DNA of 64,000 nucleotides from Streptomyces griseochromogenes (GTDB lineage Bacteria > Actinomycetota > Actinomycetes > Streptomycetales > Streptomycetaceae). Positions within the stretch are counted from its first letter, which is position 1. Every line of letters starts with the position of its first letter. Below the pieces are notes generated by a model. That model was not told the DNA's origin and ran no database searches. It was given only the letters and a program-made list of their open reading frames with translations. The stretch covers positions 4,092,001-4,156,000 of the forward strand of contig NZ_CP016279.1 of the NCBI RefSeq assembly GCF_001542625.1. The letters run 5' to 3'. Shown here piece by piece: positions 16,884 to 25,650 of the stretch. A program made the position numbers and the translations under genes.

Positions 16884-16895
16884 GGACACCTGTCC
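16884..16895. promoter_or_regulatory. TetR operator half 2 (GGACAnnTGTCC)
   Basis: A second copy of the palindrome around CC, centred exactly 21 bp (two turns) from the first, within the promoter spacer. The outer flanks extend the pair into a larger imperfect palindrome (ATGGACAG at one end, CTGTCCAT at the other), suggesting two dimers binding side by side. Confidence 0.65.
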
Positions 16896-16901
16896 ATGAA
16901 T

Positions 16902-18182
16902 TCACTCGGGGGCCGCCCGTCCCGCCGCGGCACCCCCGCGCAGCTCCCGGGCCCGTAACGCCAGCTGGATCTCGAAGCGAGCCTCCGGATCGTGCAGCAG
17001 ATCGCCGAACAACTCGTCCAGCTGCCGCATCCGGTAGCGGACCGTCTGCGGGTGCACCGCGAGACGCGCGGCCACCTCCGCGACACCGCGGCCGGAACGC
17101 AGCCAGCACAGCAGGGTCTCCGCCAGCCGCTCCCGCTGCGGCGGGCGCACCTGCGCCAGCGGGCGCAGCCGGCGCTCGGCCATCGCGTCCAGCAGCGCGT
17201 CGTCGCGCAGGAGCAGCAGCGTGGTCAGGTGGTCCTGGCAGCGCACCACCGAGCCGGCCGGGTCCGTGCCGGACAGGACGCCCCGCCGGACGAGGTCCAG
17301 CGCCTCCGTCGCCCAGCGCAGCGACCGCGCCCCCTCGTCCAGCGCCACCGTCGGCCCCATCGCGGCGCGCAGCCCCTGCAGGGCCCCGGCCACCGCCCGG
17401 GCCCGGCCGGGGCCCTCCGGATCGGGCACCACCAGCAGCGCGGGCTGGACGTCGAACCGGGTGAGGAACTCCGGCGGCACGATCGGCCCGGCGCCGGGCC
17501 CGGGGTCGACGGCCACCACCGCGACCGCCCGTGGCACCGTCCAGCGCGCGGCATGCGCCAGATCGGCGATCGCCTCGGCCGAGGCCGGGGGATCGGCGGT
17601 CAGCAGGTCCACCAGCCGGGCCCGCCGCTGCTGGAGTTCGCCCGCCGCGTGCAGCCGGGCCTCGGTGTAGGCCGCGGTCGCCGCGGCCGCCATCTCGTCC
17701 AGGTGCAGGAACAGCACCTCGCCGAAGGCGCCCAGCACATGACGGGGCAGCAGCCCCTCGTCCACCAGCGCGTTCACCCGGCGCCAGGTCACCCGGGCGC
17801 CGAGTCGCAGCGCCGACTGGAACGAGTCGAGGCTGCGCCCCTCCTCGGCCTCTCCGCGGCCGATGCGCTCGTAGGTCGCCCGCACCGGCTCCCAGTCGGT
17901 GTCCGGCTGGGCCATGCGCTCCAGCAGCCCGTGCAGCGCGTGGTCCACGCCCCGGTGCACGGCCTGCATGTACGTGTCGTCCATGGGGCGCGCGTACTCC
18001 GGGATCCCGGTCCTGATCGCGCGGACGACCTCCTCGGCGATCTCGGGGACATAGGGTCTGAGGCGGTCGGGCAGACCGGGCGGCAACGCCTTGTACGGGC
18101 CGCCCGTGTCCACGCCCACCGCTGCGGCTCTCTTCGGCACGCCGGTGACGATACCCGTGAGTAACCCACGGGGGCTCATCAC
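16902..18182 (-). CDS. PucR/CdaR-type transcriptional regulator
   Basis: A 426-residue protein with a helical N-terminal region (roughly 30-190), a degenerate GGDEF-like middle part and a C-terminal PucR-family helix-turn-helix (LAETLLCWLRSGRGVAEVAARLAVHPQTVRYRMRQLDELFGDLL). Streptomyces encode many of these; targets are rarely known. It is transcribed on the same strand as the amidohydrolase-permease unit upstream but is separated from it, and no ligand can be inferred. Confidence 0.8.
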   Translation of the reverse strand: MMSPRGLLTGIVTGVPKRAAAVGVDTGGPYKALPPGLPDRLRPYVPEIAEEVVRAIRTGIPEYARPMDDTYMQAVHRGVDHALHGLLERMAQPDTDWEPVRATYERIGRGEAEEGRSLDSFQSALRLGARVTWRRVNALVDEGLLPRHVLGAFGEVLFLHLDEMAAAATAAYTEARLHAAGELQQRRARLVDLLTADPPASAEAIADLAHAARWTVPRAVAVVAVDPGPGAGPIVPPEFLTRFDVQPALLVVPDPEGPGRARAVAGALQGLRAAMGPTVALDEGARSLRWATEALDLVRRGVLSGTDPAGSVVRCQDHLTTLLLLRDDALLDAMAERRLRPLAQVRPPQRERLAETLLCWLRSGRGVAEVAARLAVHPQTVRYRMRQLDELFGDLLHDPEARFEIQLALRARELRGGAAAGRAAPE

Positions 18183-18232
18183 CTGAGGACAGTTGTCGGG
18201 TCCGGGATTGTGCGCCGCTCACAATCGAGGGC

Positions 18233-19864
18233 TCAGGCGTCCGCGGCCGCGTACACCCGCTCGCCGCCCACATAGGTGAGCGCCACCGAGGTCTCGGCGA
18301 TCGCCTCCGGCGGCGCGGCGAACGGATCGCGGTCCAGCACCACCAGATCGGCGAGCGTCCCGACGGCCACCCGGCCGGCGTCGTCCAGGTGGTTCACGTA
18401 CGCCGATCCGGCCGTGTACGCGGTCAGCGCGTCCGCCAGGCTCAGCCGCTCGTCGGGCAGGAACACCGGCCCGGCGGCGCCCGGTTCGACGCGGTTGACC
18501 GCGACATGGATGCCCTGGAGCGGATCCGGGCTGCTGACCGGCCAGTCGCTGCCCGCCGCGAGGCGCGCCCCGGAGCGCAGCAGCGTCGCGAACGGATACT
18601 GCCACGCAGCCCGTTCGGGCCCGAGGAACGGGATCGTCAGCTCGTCCATCTGGGGCTCGTGCGCGGCCCACAGCGGCTGGATGTTGGCGGTGGCGCCGAG
18701 CCGGGCGAAGCGCGGCACGTCGTCGGGGTGCACCACCTGGAGGTGCGCCAGGTGATGCCGGGCGTCGCCCGGCCCGTTCGCCGCGCGGGCCGCCTCGACG
18801 GCGTCCAGCGCGTCCCGCACCGCACGGTCGCCCAGCGCGTGGAAGTGGCACTGGAAGCCCAGCGCGTCCAGCTCGGTGACGTACTTGGGCAGTTGGCTCG
18901 GATCGATGAAGCTCTTGCCGCGGTTGGCGGTCGCGCAGCCGCACCGGTCCAGATAGGGGTCGAGCAGTGCCGCCGTGTGGTTCTCGGCGACTCCGTCCAG
19001 CATCAGCTTCACGGTGCCCGCTCGGAACTGGCCGCGGCTCAACGCGGCTCGCCGCTCGGTGAGTTCGGGGATCTGCTCGGCCCCACGCTCGCGGTCCCAC
19101 CACAGGGCGCCGGCCACCCGCGCCGTGAGCGAGCCGTCCCGGGCGGCTGTCAGATACGCCTCGGCGGGGTCGTCCATGCCGAGGAAGTCACCGATCAGGG
19201 CGTCCTGCCATGCGGTGATGCCGAGCGCGTGCAGATGCCGCTGGGCGTGCAGCAGAGCGGCCAGCCGGTCGGCCGCGGTGGCGGGCGGTGTCAGCCGGCC
19301 GACCAGCTGCATCGCGCCCTCCTGGAGCGTGCCGGCGGGCTCGCCGGAGGCGTCCCGCTCGATCCGCCCGTCGGCCGGGTCGGGGGTGTGGCGGTCGACG
19401 CCGGCCAGATCCAGGGCGCGGCTGTTGACCCAGGCGCCGTGGTGGTCCCGGTTGGGCAGGTACACCGGCCGGTCCGGGACGACCGCGTCCAGCAGTTCCC
19501 TGGTCGGCGTGCCGCCCTCGAAGGCCTCCATCGACCAGCCGCCCCCGAGGATCCACTCCCGCTCGGGATGGGCCTCGGCGTAGGCGCGGACGGCGGCCAC
19601 GGTGTCCTCGGCGGTCGTCGTCCCGCTCAGGTCGCACTGGGTCAGTTCGAGTCCGGCGGGCACCGGATGGACGTGCGCGTCCTGGAAGCCCGGGAGCAGC
19701 AGCCGCCCGGCCAGTTCGACCACTTCCGTGCGCGGCCCGGCGAGCTCGCGCAACTCGCCGTGCCCGACGGCGGTGACACGGTCCCCGGTGACGGCCACGG
19801 CGGTCGCGGTGCGTCCCTCGGGAGTGAGGACGGGGCCGCCGGTGAAGAGCAGATCAGCGTGCAT
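18233..19864 (-). CDS. Amidohydrolase, YtcJ type (metal-dependent hydrolase)
   Basis: A 543-residue Amidohydro_3 protein: N-terminal composite beta-sandwich (MHADLLFTGGPVLTPEGRTATAVAVTGDRV), metal site GFQDAHVHP, then LPNRDHHGAWVNSRAL, HFHALGDRAVRDALDAV and LAAGSDWPVSSPDPL, as in YtcJ/AepA-like enzymes. These hydrolyse amide or related bonds; the substrate is not predictable. It is separated by only 18 bases from the upstream permease gene, suggesting that the permease imports the substrate or its precursor. Confidence 0.85.
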   Translation of the reverse strand: MHADLLFTGGPVLTPEGRTATAVAVTGDRVTAVGHGELRELAGPRTEVVELAGRLLLPGFQDAHVHPVPAGLELTQCDLSGTTTAEDTVAAVRAYAEAHPEREWILGGGWSMEAFEGGTPTRELLDAVVPDRPVYLPNRDHHGAWVNSRALDLAGVDRHTPDPADGRIERDASGEPAGTLQEGAMQLVGRLTPPATAADRLAALLHAQRHLHALGITAWQDALIGDFLGMDDPAEAYLTAARDGSLTARVAGALWWDRERGAEQIPELTERRAALSRGQFRAGTVKLMLDGVAENHTAALLDPYLDRCGCATANRGKSFIDPSQLPKYVTELDALGFQCHFHALGDRAVRDALDAVEAARAANGPGDARHHLAHLQVVHPDDVPRFARLGATANIQPLWAAHEPQMDELTIPFLGPERAAWQYPFATLLRSGARLAAGSDWPVSSPDPLQGIHVAVNRVEPGAAGPVFLPDERLSLADALTAYTAGSAYVNHLDDAGRVAVGTLADLVVLDRDPFAAPPEAIAETSVALTYVGGERVYAAADA

Positions 19865-19882
19865 GATGCCTTTCCTGGATGG

Positions 19883-21385
19883 TCAGTTGGAGGTGGTAAG
19901 AAGGTGCTGGGAGTCGGCGTCGGTGCCCTCGCCGGTGCGGAAGTACGGTGATCGGCGCACCCACCTCGCCCACGCCGCCACGACGAACCCGGACGCGATC
20001 ATCAGCAGCGGCATGAGCAGCAGGAACCAGCCGTTGTCCGCGGCGACCTCGAAGTGGTCGGCGGAGTCGTAGAAGGACCAGCCGAGGTAGCCGCCGAGCC
20101 CCAGCAGGGCGAGCGCGCTCACCGCCGGGAGCACCACGGCGCGCATCCCCTGCCGCCAGTCCTGGCGCAGCAGCGAGCGGAAGCGGGCGGCGGCCGCGAG
20201 CGCGGTCAGCGCGTAGGACAGGGCGACGACGATGCCCACGGCGTTCACCGTCGCATTGATCATGTCCGCCAGGCGCGGGATCACCAGGGCGAGCACCGCC
20301 ACCGCCGTGGCCAGCGCTCCGACCAGCAGCGTTCCGGCCGCCGGCGTTCCGTACCGGGAACTGACCTTGGACCACACCGGCCCGAGGGTACGGTCCCGGC
20401 TCATGGCGAACATCCCCCGGGCCGTCGGAATGACCCCGGCCTGGAGCGAGGCCACCGCCGAGAACATCAGCGCCACCAGGGGCAGCGCGGCCAGCGGCTG
20501 CGAGGCGAGCCGGTCACCGAAGTACGCCAGCCCCTGTGCGCCGTGCCCGGCCAGCTCGCCCTCGGACAGGACCCGTTGGAAGGCGACCGAGCCGAGCAGG
20601 AACAGCCCAAGCATCGTCACCAGGGTGATCAGACCGGCCCGGGAGGCATCGCGCGGGTCGCGCACCTCCTCGTTGACGGTGAACGCGGCCTCGAAGCCCC
20701 AGTAGCAGAACACCGACAGCAGCAGGCCCTGTGCCAGCCCGGTCGCCGAGGGGATCGCGAACGGGTCGAACCAGGACAGCCGGAAGGGATGCGGGCCGCT
20801 CACGATGCCGTATCCGCAGAACCCGAGCAGCACGATGTACTCGAAGACCAGCAGCCACGTCTGCAGCCGGGCCGCGGTGCGGACCCCGGTCACGGCGGTG
20901 AGGGTCACCGCGACGAGGACGAGGATGCCCACCGCCGTCGTCTGCGCGGTCGAGTCCGGATCGAGCGCGAGCGAACCGATCCGGTCGAGCCCCGCCTCAC
21001 CGGCCAGCTGGAGCATCGCCGAACCGGTGACCGCCGTGGTGTAGGCGAGGAAGGCGATGCTCGCCACGAAGTTGACCCAGCCGACCATGAAACCCAGCCA
21101 GGGGCTGAGCGAACGGCCCACCCACACATAGCCGTTGCCCGCGTTCGGCTCCACCCGGTTCAGCCGGGAGAAGGCCCCGGCGATGCCGAGGACCGGCAGG
21201 AACGCCAGCAGCATGATGGCCGGCAGATGCAGGCCCACCACGCCGGCGGTCACGCCCAGACCGATGCCGATGCTGGTGGTCGCGGCCGTGCTGGACGCGG
21301 CGACGGCGACGCCGTCCAGCACGCTCAGGGACTTGCGCAGCTCGGGCCGCGCGGGGGGATCCACACCGAAGGGGGTCTCGCTCAT
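19883..21385 (-). CDS. APC superfamily amino acid/amine permease
   Basis: A 500-residue membrane protein with about 12 hydrophobic segments and the amino acid-polyamine-organocation signature near the N-terminus (IGIGLGVTAGVVGLHLPAIMLLAFLPVLGIAGAFSRLNRVEPNAGNGYVWVGR). It is probably a proton-coupled importer. It forms a two-gene unit with the downstream amidohydrolase and is divergent from a TetR regulator 124 bp away. Confidence 0.87.
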   Translation of the reverse strand: MSETPFGVDPPARPELRKSLSVLDGVAVAASSTAATTSIGIGLGVTAGVVGLHLPAIMLLAFLPVLGIAGAFSRLNRVEPNAGNGYVWVGRSLSPWLGFMVGWVNFVASIAFLAYTTAVTGSAMLQLAGEAGLDRIGSLALDPDSTAQTTAVGILVLVAVTLTAVTGVRTAARLQTWLLVFEYIVLLGFCGYGIVSGPHPFRLSWFDPFAIPSATGLAQGLLLSVFCYWGFEAAFTVNEEVRDPRDASRAGLITLVTMLGLFLLGSVAFQRVLSEGELAGHGAQGLAYFGDRLASQPLAALPLVALMFSAVASLQAGVIPTARGMFAMSRDRTLGPVWSKVSSRYGTPAAGTLLVGALATAVAVLALVIPRLADMINATVNAVGIVVALSYALTALAAAARFRSLLRQDWRQGMRAVVLPAVSALALLGLGGYLGWSFYDSADHFEVAADNGWFLLLMPLLMIASGFVVAAWARWVRRSPYFRTGEGTDADSQHLLTTSN

Positions 21386-21460
21386 GCCTGTTCTCCGCTC
21401 GCACCGCAGGGCCCGGTCGGCCCCGGTGACCGCAGATGAAACCGCCCGTGTACTTCACAG

Positions 21461-21475
21461 GTCAACGGTGTTGTC
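21461..21475. promoter_or_regulatory. Imperfect inverted repeat between permease and tetR genes
   Basis: GTCAAC-ggt-GTTGTC, 5 of 6 pairs, lies in the divergent promoter region. A second palindrome, GTGCC-g-GGCAC (21481-21491), follows directly. Either could be the operator of the adjacent TetR protein. Confidence 0.35.
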
Positions 21476-21509
21476 ATAAGGTGCCGGGCACACCCAGGGG
21501 AGGACTCCC

Positions 21510-22229
21510 ATGAGCGAACGCGTCGTCCAGCCCGCCGCGCGGCAGCGCAGGCGCCCCACCAAAGGGGGCGTCGTGCTCTCCGCCGAGCTGATCGTCGAGA
21601 CCGCGCTCCGGCTGATCGAGGAGCACGGCGCCGACGCCCTCTCGGTGCGCCGCCTCGGCCGCGCCCTCGGCGCCGACCCCAGCTCGCTGTACCGGTACTT
21701 CCGGCACACCGACGACCTGATGCTGGCCATCGCCGACGAGCTGATCGGACGTACCCAGCGCAGCTGGCGGCCCACCGGCGACTGGCGCGCCGACCTGCGC
21801 GAGCTCGGCCTGCGCATGCATGCGGACGCCCTCGCCCACCCCCGGGCGGCGATGCTCAGCGCCCACCGCGTCACCGGCCGCGCCCATGAGATCCAGGCGG
21901 TCGAGAAGATCCTCGGCGTGCTGCGCCGGGCCGGTTTCCCGGACCCGGAGGCGGTGCGGATCTACCACGCCTTCGTCGACCAGGCCCTCGCCTACGGCGC
22001 CCTGGACTCCGCGGGCACCGCCCTGCCCGAGCCCGCCCGCGAGGCCGAGGCCGAGGTGTGGCGGGACATCTACGGCCGGCTGCCCGCCGAGACCCACCCC
22101 CACATCGCGGCCACGGCCCGCCATCTCGTGGCCTCCATGCGCACCAGTTCCTACCCGGCCGCGCTGGACCTGCTTCTGACGGCCGCGCAGACACGCCTTG
22201 ATCACTTCCGCGCCGGGACGGCCGGCTGA
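21510..22229 (+). CDS. TetR family regulator with tetracycline-repressor-like C-terminal domain
   Basis: 239 residues: HTH region LIVETALRLIEEHGADALSVRRLGRALGADPSSLYRYFRHTDDLMLAIADELI, followed by the longer TetR_C_1-type ligand domain. The ATG at 21510 is preceded by GGGGAGGA. It is divergent from the permease-amidohydrolase pair and most likely represses it in the absence of substrate. Confidence 0.87.
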   Translation: MSERVVQPAARQRRRPTKGGVVLSAELIVETALRLIEEHGADALSVRRLGRALGADPSSLYRYFRHTDDLMLAIADELIGRTQRSWRPTGDWRADLRELGLRMHADALAHPRAAMLSAHRVTGRAHEIQAVEKILGVLRRAGFPDPEAVRIYHAFVDQALAYGALDSAGTALPEPAREAEAEVWRDIYGRLPAETHPHIAATARHLVASMRTSSYPAALDLLLTAAQTRLDHFRAGTAG

Positions 22230-22294
22230 CGGTCACACTGGACGCCGTCCGCACGTCATACGGACACAGCCCGTCCCGAGGAGGCCGTACGACC

Positions 22295-22759
22295 ATGACC
22301 CCGCCGCCCGCCCGCAGCGCCGAGCAGCGCAAGAAGGACACCCTCCACCGCCTGGAGCACGACATCGACGCCTGGGTCGCCACCGCGGGCGAGGACGGTG
22401 GCGCGCCCTATCTCGTGCCCCTGTCGTTCGTCTGGGACGGCGCCACCCTGCTGATCGCCACCCCGGCCGAGAGCCCCACCGGCCGCAACCTCGTGGCCAC
22501 CGGCAAGGCCCGCCTCGGCCTCGGACCGACCAGGGACGTCGTCATCGTCGAGGGCGTCGTCCGGGCCGTGACCCCCGAGGACCTGCCCGAGGAGGACGCC
22601 GAGGTCTTCGCCGGCAAGACCGGCTTCGACCCGCGTCAACTCGCCACCCGCTACCTGTACTTCAACGTCCTCCCGCAGCGCGTCCAGGCCTGGCGCGAGG
22701 AGAACGAGCTGCGGGGGCGGGAGCTGATGCGCGACGGAGAGTGGCTGGTCGCCGACTGA
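22295..22759 (+). CDS. Pyridoxamine 5'-phosphate oxidase-like flavin/F420-binding protein
   Basis: A 154-residue protein of the PNPOx-like split-barrel fold (DIDAWVATAGEDGGAPYLVPLSFVWDGATLLIATPAESPTGRNLVATGKARLGLGPTRDVVIVEGVV). This is the layout of actinobacterial FMN- or F420-binding reductases; the cofactor cannot be decided from sequence alone. It has a good GAGGAGG ribosome site and stands alone. Confidence 0.78.
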   Translation: MTPPPARSAEQRKKDTLHRLEHDIDAWVATAGEDGGAPYLVPLSFVWDGATLLIATPAESPTGRNLVATGKARLGLGPTRDVVIVEGVVRAVTPEDLPEEDAEVFAGKTGFDPRQLATRYLYFNVLPQRVQAWREENELRGRELMRDGEWLVAD

Positions 22760-22847
22760 CCCGGCCGGACGACCGCGCCTGGCGGACGGGGGAGGACCGC
22801 CCCGGTCGAGGCGGGGCCGCGGCGACAGCGCCCATCAGGGACCCGGA

Positions 22848-23150
22848 TCAGTCCCGGCCGCCCTTGTCCGTGACCGGCCACGCGCCCGTCGACCGGGCGA
22901 TGGCTTTGGCGCCGGTGCGGTCGACCGCGCTGCGCACCACCGCGAAGATGGCGCCCTGGACCGCCGCCGCGAGCAGGATCTCGCCCCAGCCGCGGTCCGG
23001 GTCCAGCGCCTCGGGCGCGTCCTCCTCGTGGCGCAGCGCTGTCCACACCTTGCGGAATGCCAGCCCCGCCAGTGCCCCGCCCACCCAGCTGAGCACGATT
23101 CCGAGCGGCTGATAGACGAGGGGCAGCTTCAACCTCTTGTGCTTCGCCAT
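22848..23150 (-). CDS. DUF4235 family membrane protein
   Basis: A 100-residue protein with two hydrophobic segments (LVYQPLGIVLSWVGGALAGLAFRKVW and WGEILLAAAVQGAIFAVVRSAV) linked by an acidic stretch, the usual DUF4235 pattern in actinobacteria. Function is unknown. The ATG at 23150 follows AAGGAG. Confidence 0.82.
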   Translation of the reverse strand: MAKHKRLKLPLVYQPLGIVLSWVGGALAGLAFRKVWTALRHEEDAPEALDPDRGWGEILLAAAVQGAIFAVVRSAVDRTGAKAIARSTGAWPVTDKGGRD

Positions 23151-23343
23151 GCTGCACTCCTTCCTCGCCGTGCGGCCCCCATGCCCGGCGCTCACCCGCC
23201 GCCACCCGTTCGCCCGAGGCACCGCACGGGCGCCGCCCCGTCCCCGGACGGCCGCGCCGGCGGGTTCCTCCCGGCGGTGCGGTGTGATCCGCCTGGGCGG
23301 GGGGCCAGTTGGCGTTACGTGAGCGGGACAACCTCGCAGCCTG

Positions 23344-24039
23344 GTGATCGCCGTCGCCAAGGCCGTCGGCGGTGTGTTCGCGGGCTCGCCCGCGCTGCTG
23401 TCGGAGGCCGCGCACTCGGTCGCCGACAGCCTCAACGAGATCTTCCTGCCGGCCGCGCTGCGCCGCAGCCGCCGCCCGGCCGATCGGCGTCACCCCTTCG
23501 GCTACGGCAAGGAACGGTTCTTCTGGTCCCTCCTCGCGGCCGTCGGCATCTTCGTGATGGGCGGCTTCTTCTCCTTCTTCCAGGGCTTCGAGGCCCTCCG
23601 CAGCGGCACCGAGGAGAAGCCCGGCGGCTATGTCGCGGGCATGATCGTGCCGGGCGTGGAGCTCGTCGCGGAGGGCAGCTCGCTGGTCCACGTCGCCTAC
23701 CGGCTCGGCCGCGACGCCCGCGACTCGCTCATCGGCGAGGCCGCCGATCCGGAGCTGAGCCACGGGATCCGGGCGCTGCTCCAGGCCCAGCCGGAGATCG
23801 ACAGCGTGGAGGCCCTGTTCACGATGAAGACGGGCCTCGACTCGACCCTGGTGGCCGACCGGATCGATCTGGTGCCGGGTCTGGACAGTGAGGGGGTTGA
23901 GGAGGTCGCCGTACGCATCAAGAACTCGCCGGCCGACTGGTTTCCCGTCGCCGGTCAGGTCTTCCTCGACGTGACCGACCGGCCGGCGGGCGAGGCATGG
24001 GGAAGCCCCGCCGCGACGGGGGAACGCGGCGGGGCCTGA
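23344..24039 (+). pseudogene. Cation diffusion facilitator family transporter, internally deleted
   Basis: The reading starts inside the first membrane segment (VIAVAKAVGGVFAGSPALLSEAAHSVADSLNE), keeps the metal-site helix and the RRPADRRHPFGYGKERFFWSLLAA motif, then jumps from AEGSSLV directly to HVAYRLGRDARDSLIGEAADPEL. Full-length relatives have more membrane helices at this point, so an in-frame internal deletion is likely, and the N-terminus is also short. The C-terminal cytoplasmic domain is retained. The last residues read through a terminator stem, so the original stop may also be lost. Such a protein should not transport metal. Confidence 0.65.
24005..24035. terminator. Stem-loop terminator at the end of the efflux pseudogene
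   Basis: A perfect 11-bp inverted repeat (GCCCCGCCGCG and its complement) with a 9-base loop, overlapping the last codons of the reading frame and lying between convergent genes. Confidence 0.7.
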
Positions 24040-24118
24040 CGCACGAGTGCCCGCCCGGAAACCGGTTCATGCATCGCGGACACAGATTTATCCAAAAAGA
24101 GTCGGTGCCGGGCCGGAA

Positions 24119-24568
24119 TCAGCTCTCGCCGAGGGGCTCCAGGACGAACACCGGGATCTGCCGGGAGGTCTTCTTCTGGTAGTCGGCGTAGGGCGGAAAG
24201 GCGGCCACCGCCCGCTCCCACCACTCGTCCTTCTCCGCACCGGTGACCTCACGGGCCCTCATGTCCCGCTTGACCGGCCCGTCCTGCAGTTCCACATGCG
24301 GGTCGGACTTGACGTTGAAGTACCAGACCGGATGCTTGGGCGCACCGCCCAGCGACGCGACCGCGGCGTACCGCCCGCCGTGCTCCACCCGCATCAGCGG
24401 CGTCTTGCGGATCTTCCCGCTTTGCGCGCCCACGGTGGTCAGGACGATGACCGGCATCCCCGTGTCCATCAGCGTCGTGCCCTTCGTCCCGCCCGAGCTC
24501 TCGTACAGCTCGACCTGCTCGCGCACCCACTGCGTCGGGCTGGGCTCGTACTCGCCCTCAAGTGGCAT
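24119..24568 (-). CDS. Deazaflavin (F420)-dependent nitroreductase family protein
   Basis: A 149-residue DDN-like protein: [62 protein letters not shown] is the family core with the split-barrel F420-binding strand pattern. Members reduce quinones, nitro compounds or enones with F420H2. ATG 24568 has a GGAAGGGG site just upstream and is preferred to the in-frame ATG at 24667. Confidence 0.85.
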   Translation of the reverse strand: MPLEGEYEPSPTQWVREQVELYESSGGTKGTTLMDTGMPVIVLTTVGAQSGKIRKTPLMRVEHGGRYAAVASLGGAPKHPVWYFNVKSDPHVELQDGPVKRDMRAREVTGAEKDEWWERAVAAFPPYADYQKKTSRQIPVFVLEPLGES

Positions 24569-24706
24569 GGGATCCGTCCCCTTCCTCGGTCCAACGGCTG
24601 ACTTGTGGCCACCTACAACACCGGCGGCCCCCAGGATCATCCGTACCGCGAACCTCTTCGCCCGCACGGGTGATTACGTGCCCGTGACCCGGGGCGGCCG
24701 GGCGGG

Positions 24707-25330
24707 TCACATGGTCATCCGCGCCGCCAGTGCGAGCATCACACCGCTGGAGAGCAGGGCGGTCGCCAGCCGCCCGCGGTGGCCCGTGAACGCCCGGCCG
24801 AGCAGCGCCCCGCCGCCCGCGAGCAGCAGCTGCCAGCTCGCGGAGGCGGCGAAGGCCGCCAGCACGAAGGCGGCCCGCTCCGGCGGCCGTACGGCCTCGG
24901 CGGTGCCGCTGCCGAGCACCAGGGCCGCGAAGTAGACCACGGTGACGGGGTTGAGCAGGGTGATGCCGAGAAGGCCGAGATACGCGCGTCCCGCGCCGGG
25001 AACCGGCCGCTCGGGCCGGGTGCTGAGCCGCTGGGCGCGGAACTGGCGCAGGGCCAGCAGCGCGCCGCGCACCGCGAGCGCGGCGAGGACCAGCGCCGAG
25101 AGCCAGCGCAGCGGGCCCAGCAGGGGCCGTAGCGCCGTCGCCAGCGCGGAGCCGCCCGCCGCGGCGAGAAGCGTGTACAGGCCGTCGGCCGAGGCGACGC
25201 CCAGCGCGGCGCAGGCACCGGTGCGCAGCGAGGTACGGGCGGTCAGGGAGACCAGATAGGTCCCGACGGCGCCGACGGGTACGGCGATGCCGTAACCGGC
25301 GAGCAGGCCCGCCAGGAGCGCGGCCGTCAC
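24707..25330 (-). CDS. LysE/RhtB family exporter
   Basis: A 207-residue membrane protein with five or six hydrophobic segments. The N-terminal LLAGLLAGYGIAVPVGAVGTYLVSLTARTSLRTGACAALGVASADGLYTLLAA matches the LysE translocator fold, normally an exporter of amino acids or their derivatives. GTG 25330 overlaps the stop of a possible small upstream ORF by four bases (GTGA). Confidence 0.78.
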   Translation of the reverse strand: MTAALLAGLLAGYGIAVPVGAVGTYLVSLTARTSLRTGACAALGVASADGLYTLLAAAGGSALATALRPLLGPLRWLSALVLAALAVRGALLALRQFRAQRLSTRPERPVPGAGRAYLGLLGITLLNPVTVVYFAALVLGSGTAEAVRPPERAAFVLAAFAASASWQLLLAGGGALLGRAFTGHRGRLATALLSSGVMLALAARMTM

Positions 25331-25650
25331 GGGCGCGCGGGATCGGGCCTCCGGGGGCCGCCGGGCTGCTGCTGACCGCGCACCGGAGGGACAGTGACGA
25401 AGGTCGGCGGCACAATGGTGTGGAGAGACGGCATGGGCAGATCCTGGGGCCGCCGCCGCTGCGCGGGCAACCGGATTTCGGCGCGTTCCCGCCCCTGCCG
25501 AGACCATTCTTCGGCCAGATCACGCAGATCGCCGATCTGGCCGAACTTGTCGTGGCCCCATAGGTGCCTGGGGCATCTAATGAAGATCGGCACGACGCAC
25601 TTCTTTCGTCTGCGAGGTCTTTCCATGACGGAACTGACGGACATCACCGG
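25327..25650 (-). CDS. Possible small ORF coupled to the LysE gene
   Basis: An open frame ends in TGA overlapping the LysE GTG. It contains FGQIGDLRDLAEEWSRQGRERAEIRLP and LPMPSLHTIVPPTFVTVPPVRG, which read like a genuine hydrophilic protein rather than an antisense shadow. The start is unclear, and the third-position GC is only moderate. I do not recognise the family. The overlap with the LysE start argues for a real coupled gene, the missing ribosome site against it. Confidence 0.3.
   Translation of the reverse strand, partial: PVMSVSSVMERPRRRKKCVVPIFIRCPRHLWGHDKFGQIGDLRDLAEEWSRQGRERAEIRLPAQRRRPQDLPMPSLHTIVPPTFVTVPPVRGQQQPGGPRRPDPARP
25510..25545. promoter_or_regulatory. Perfect 12-bp inverted repeat upstream of CYP105 gene
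   Basis: TTCGGCCAGATC and its exact complement are separated by 12 bases. It lies 80 bases before the P450 start and inside the possible minus-strand ORF. The length without mismatch suggests an operator; part of the symmetry may reflect coding of similar residues. Confidence 0.45.
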
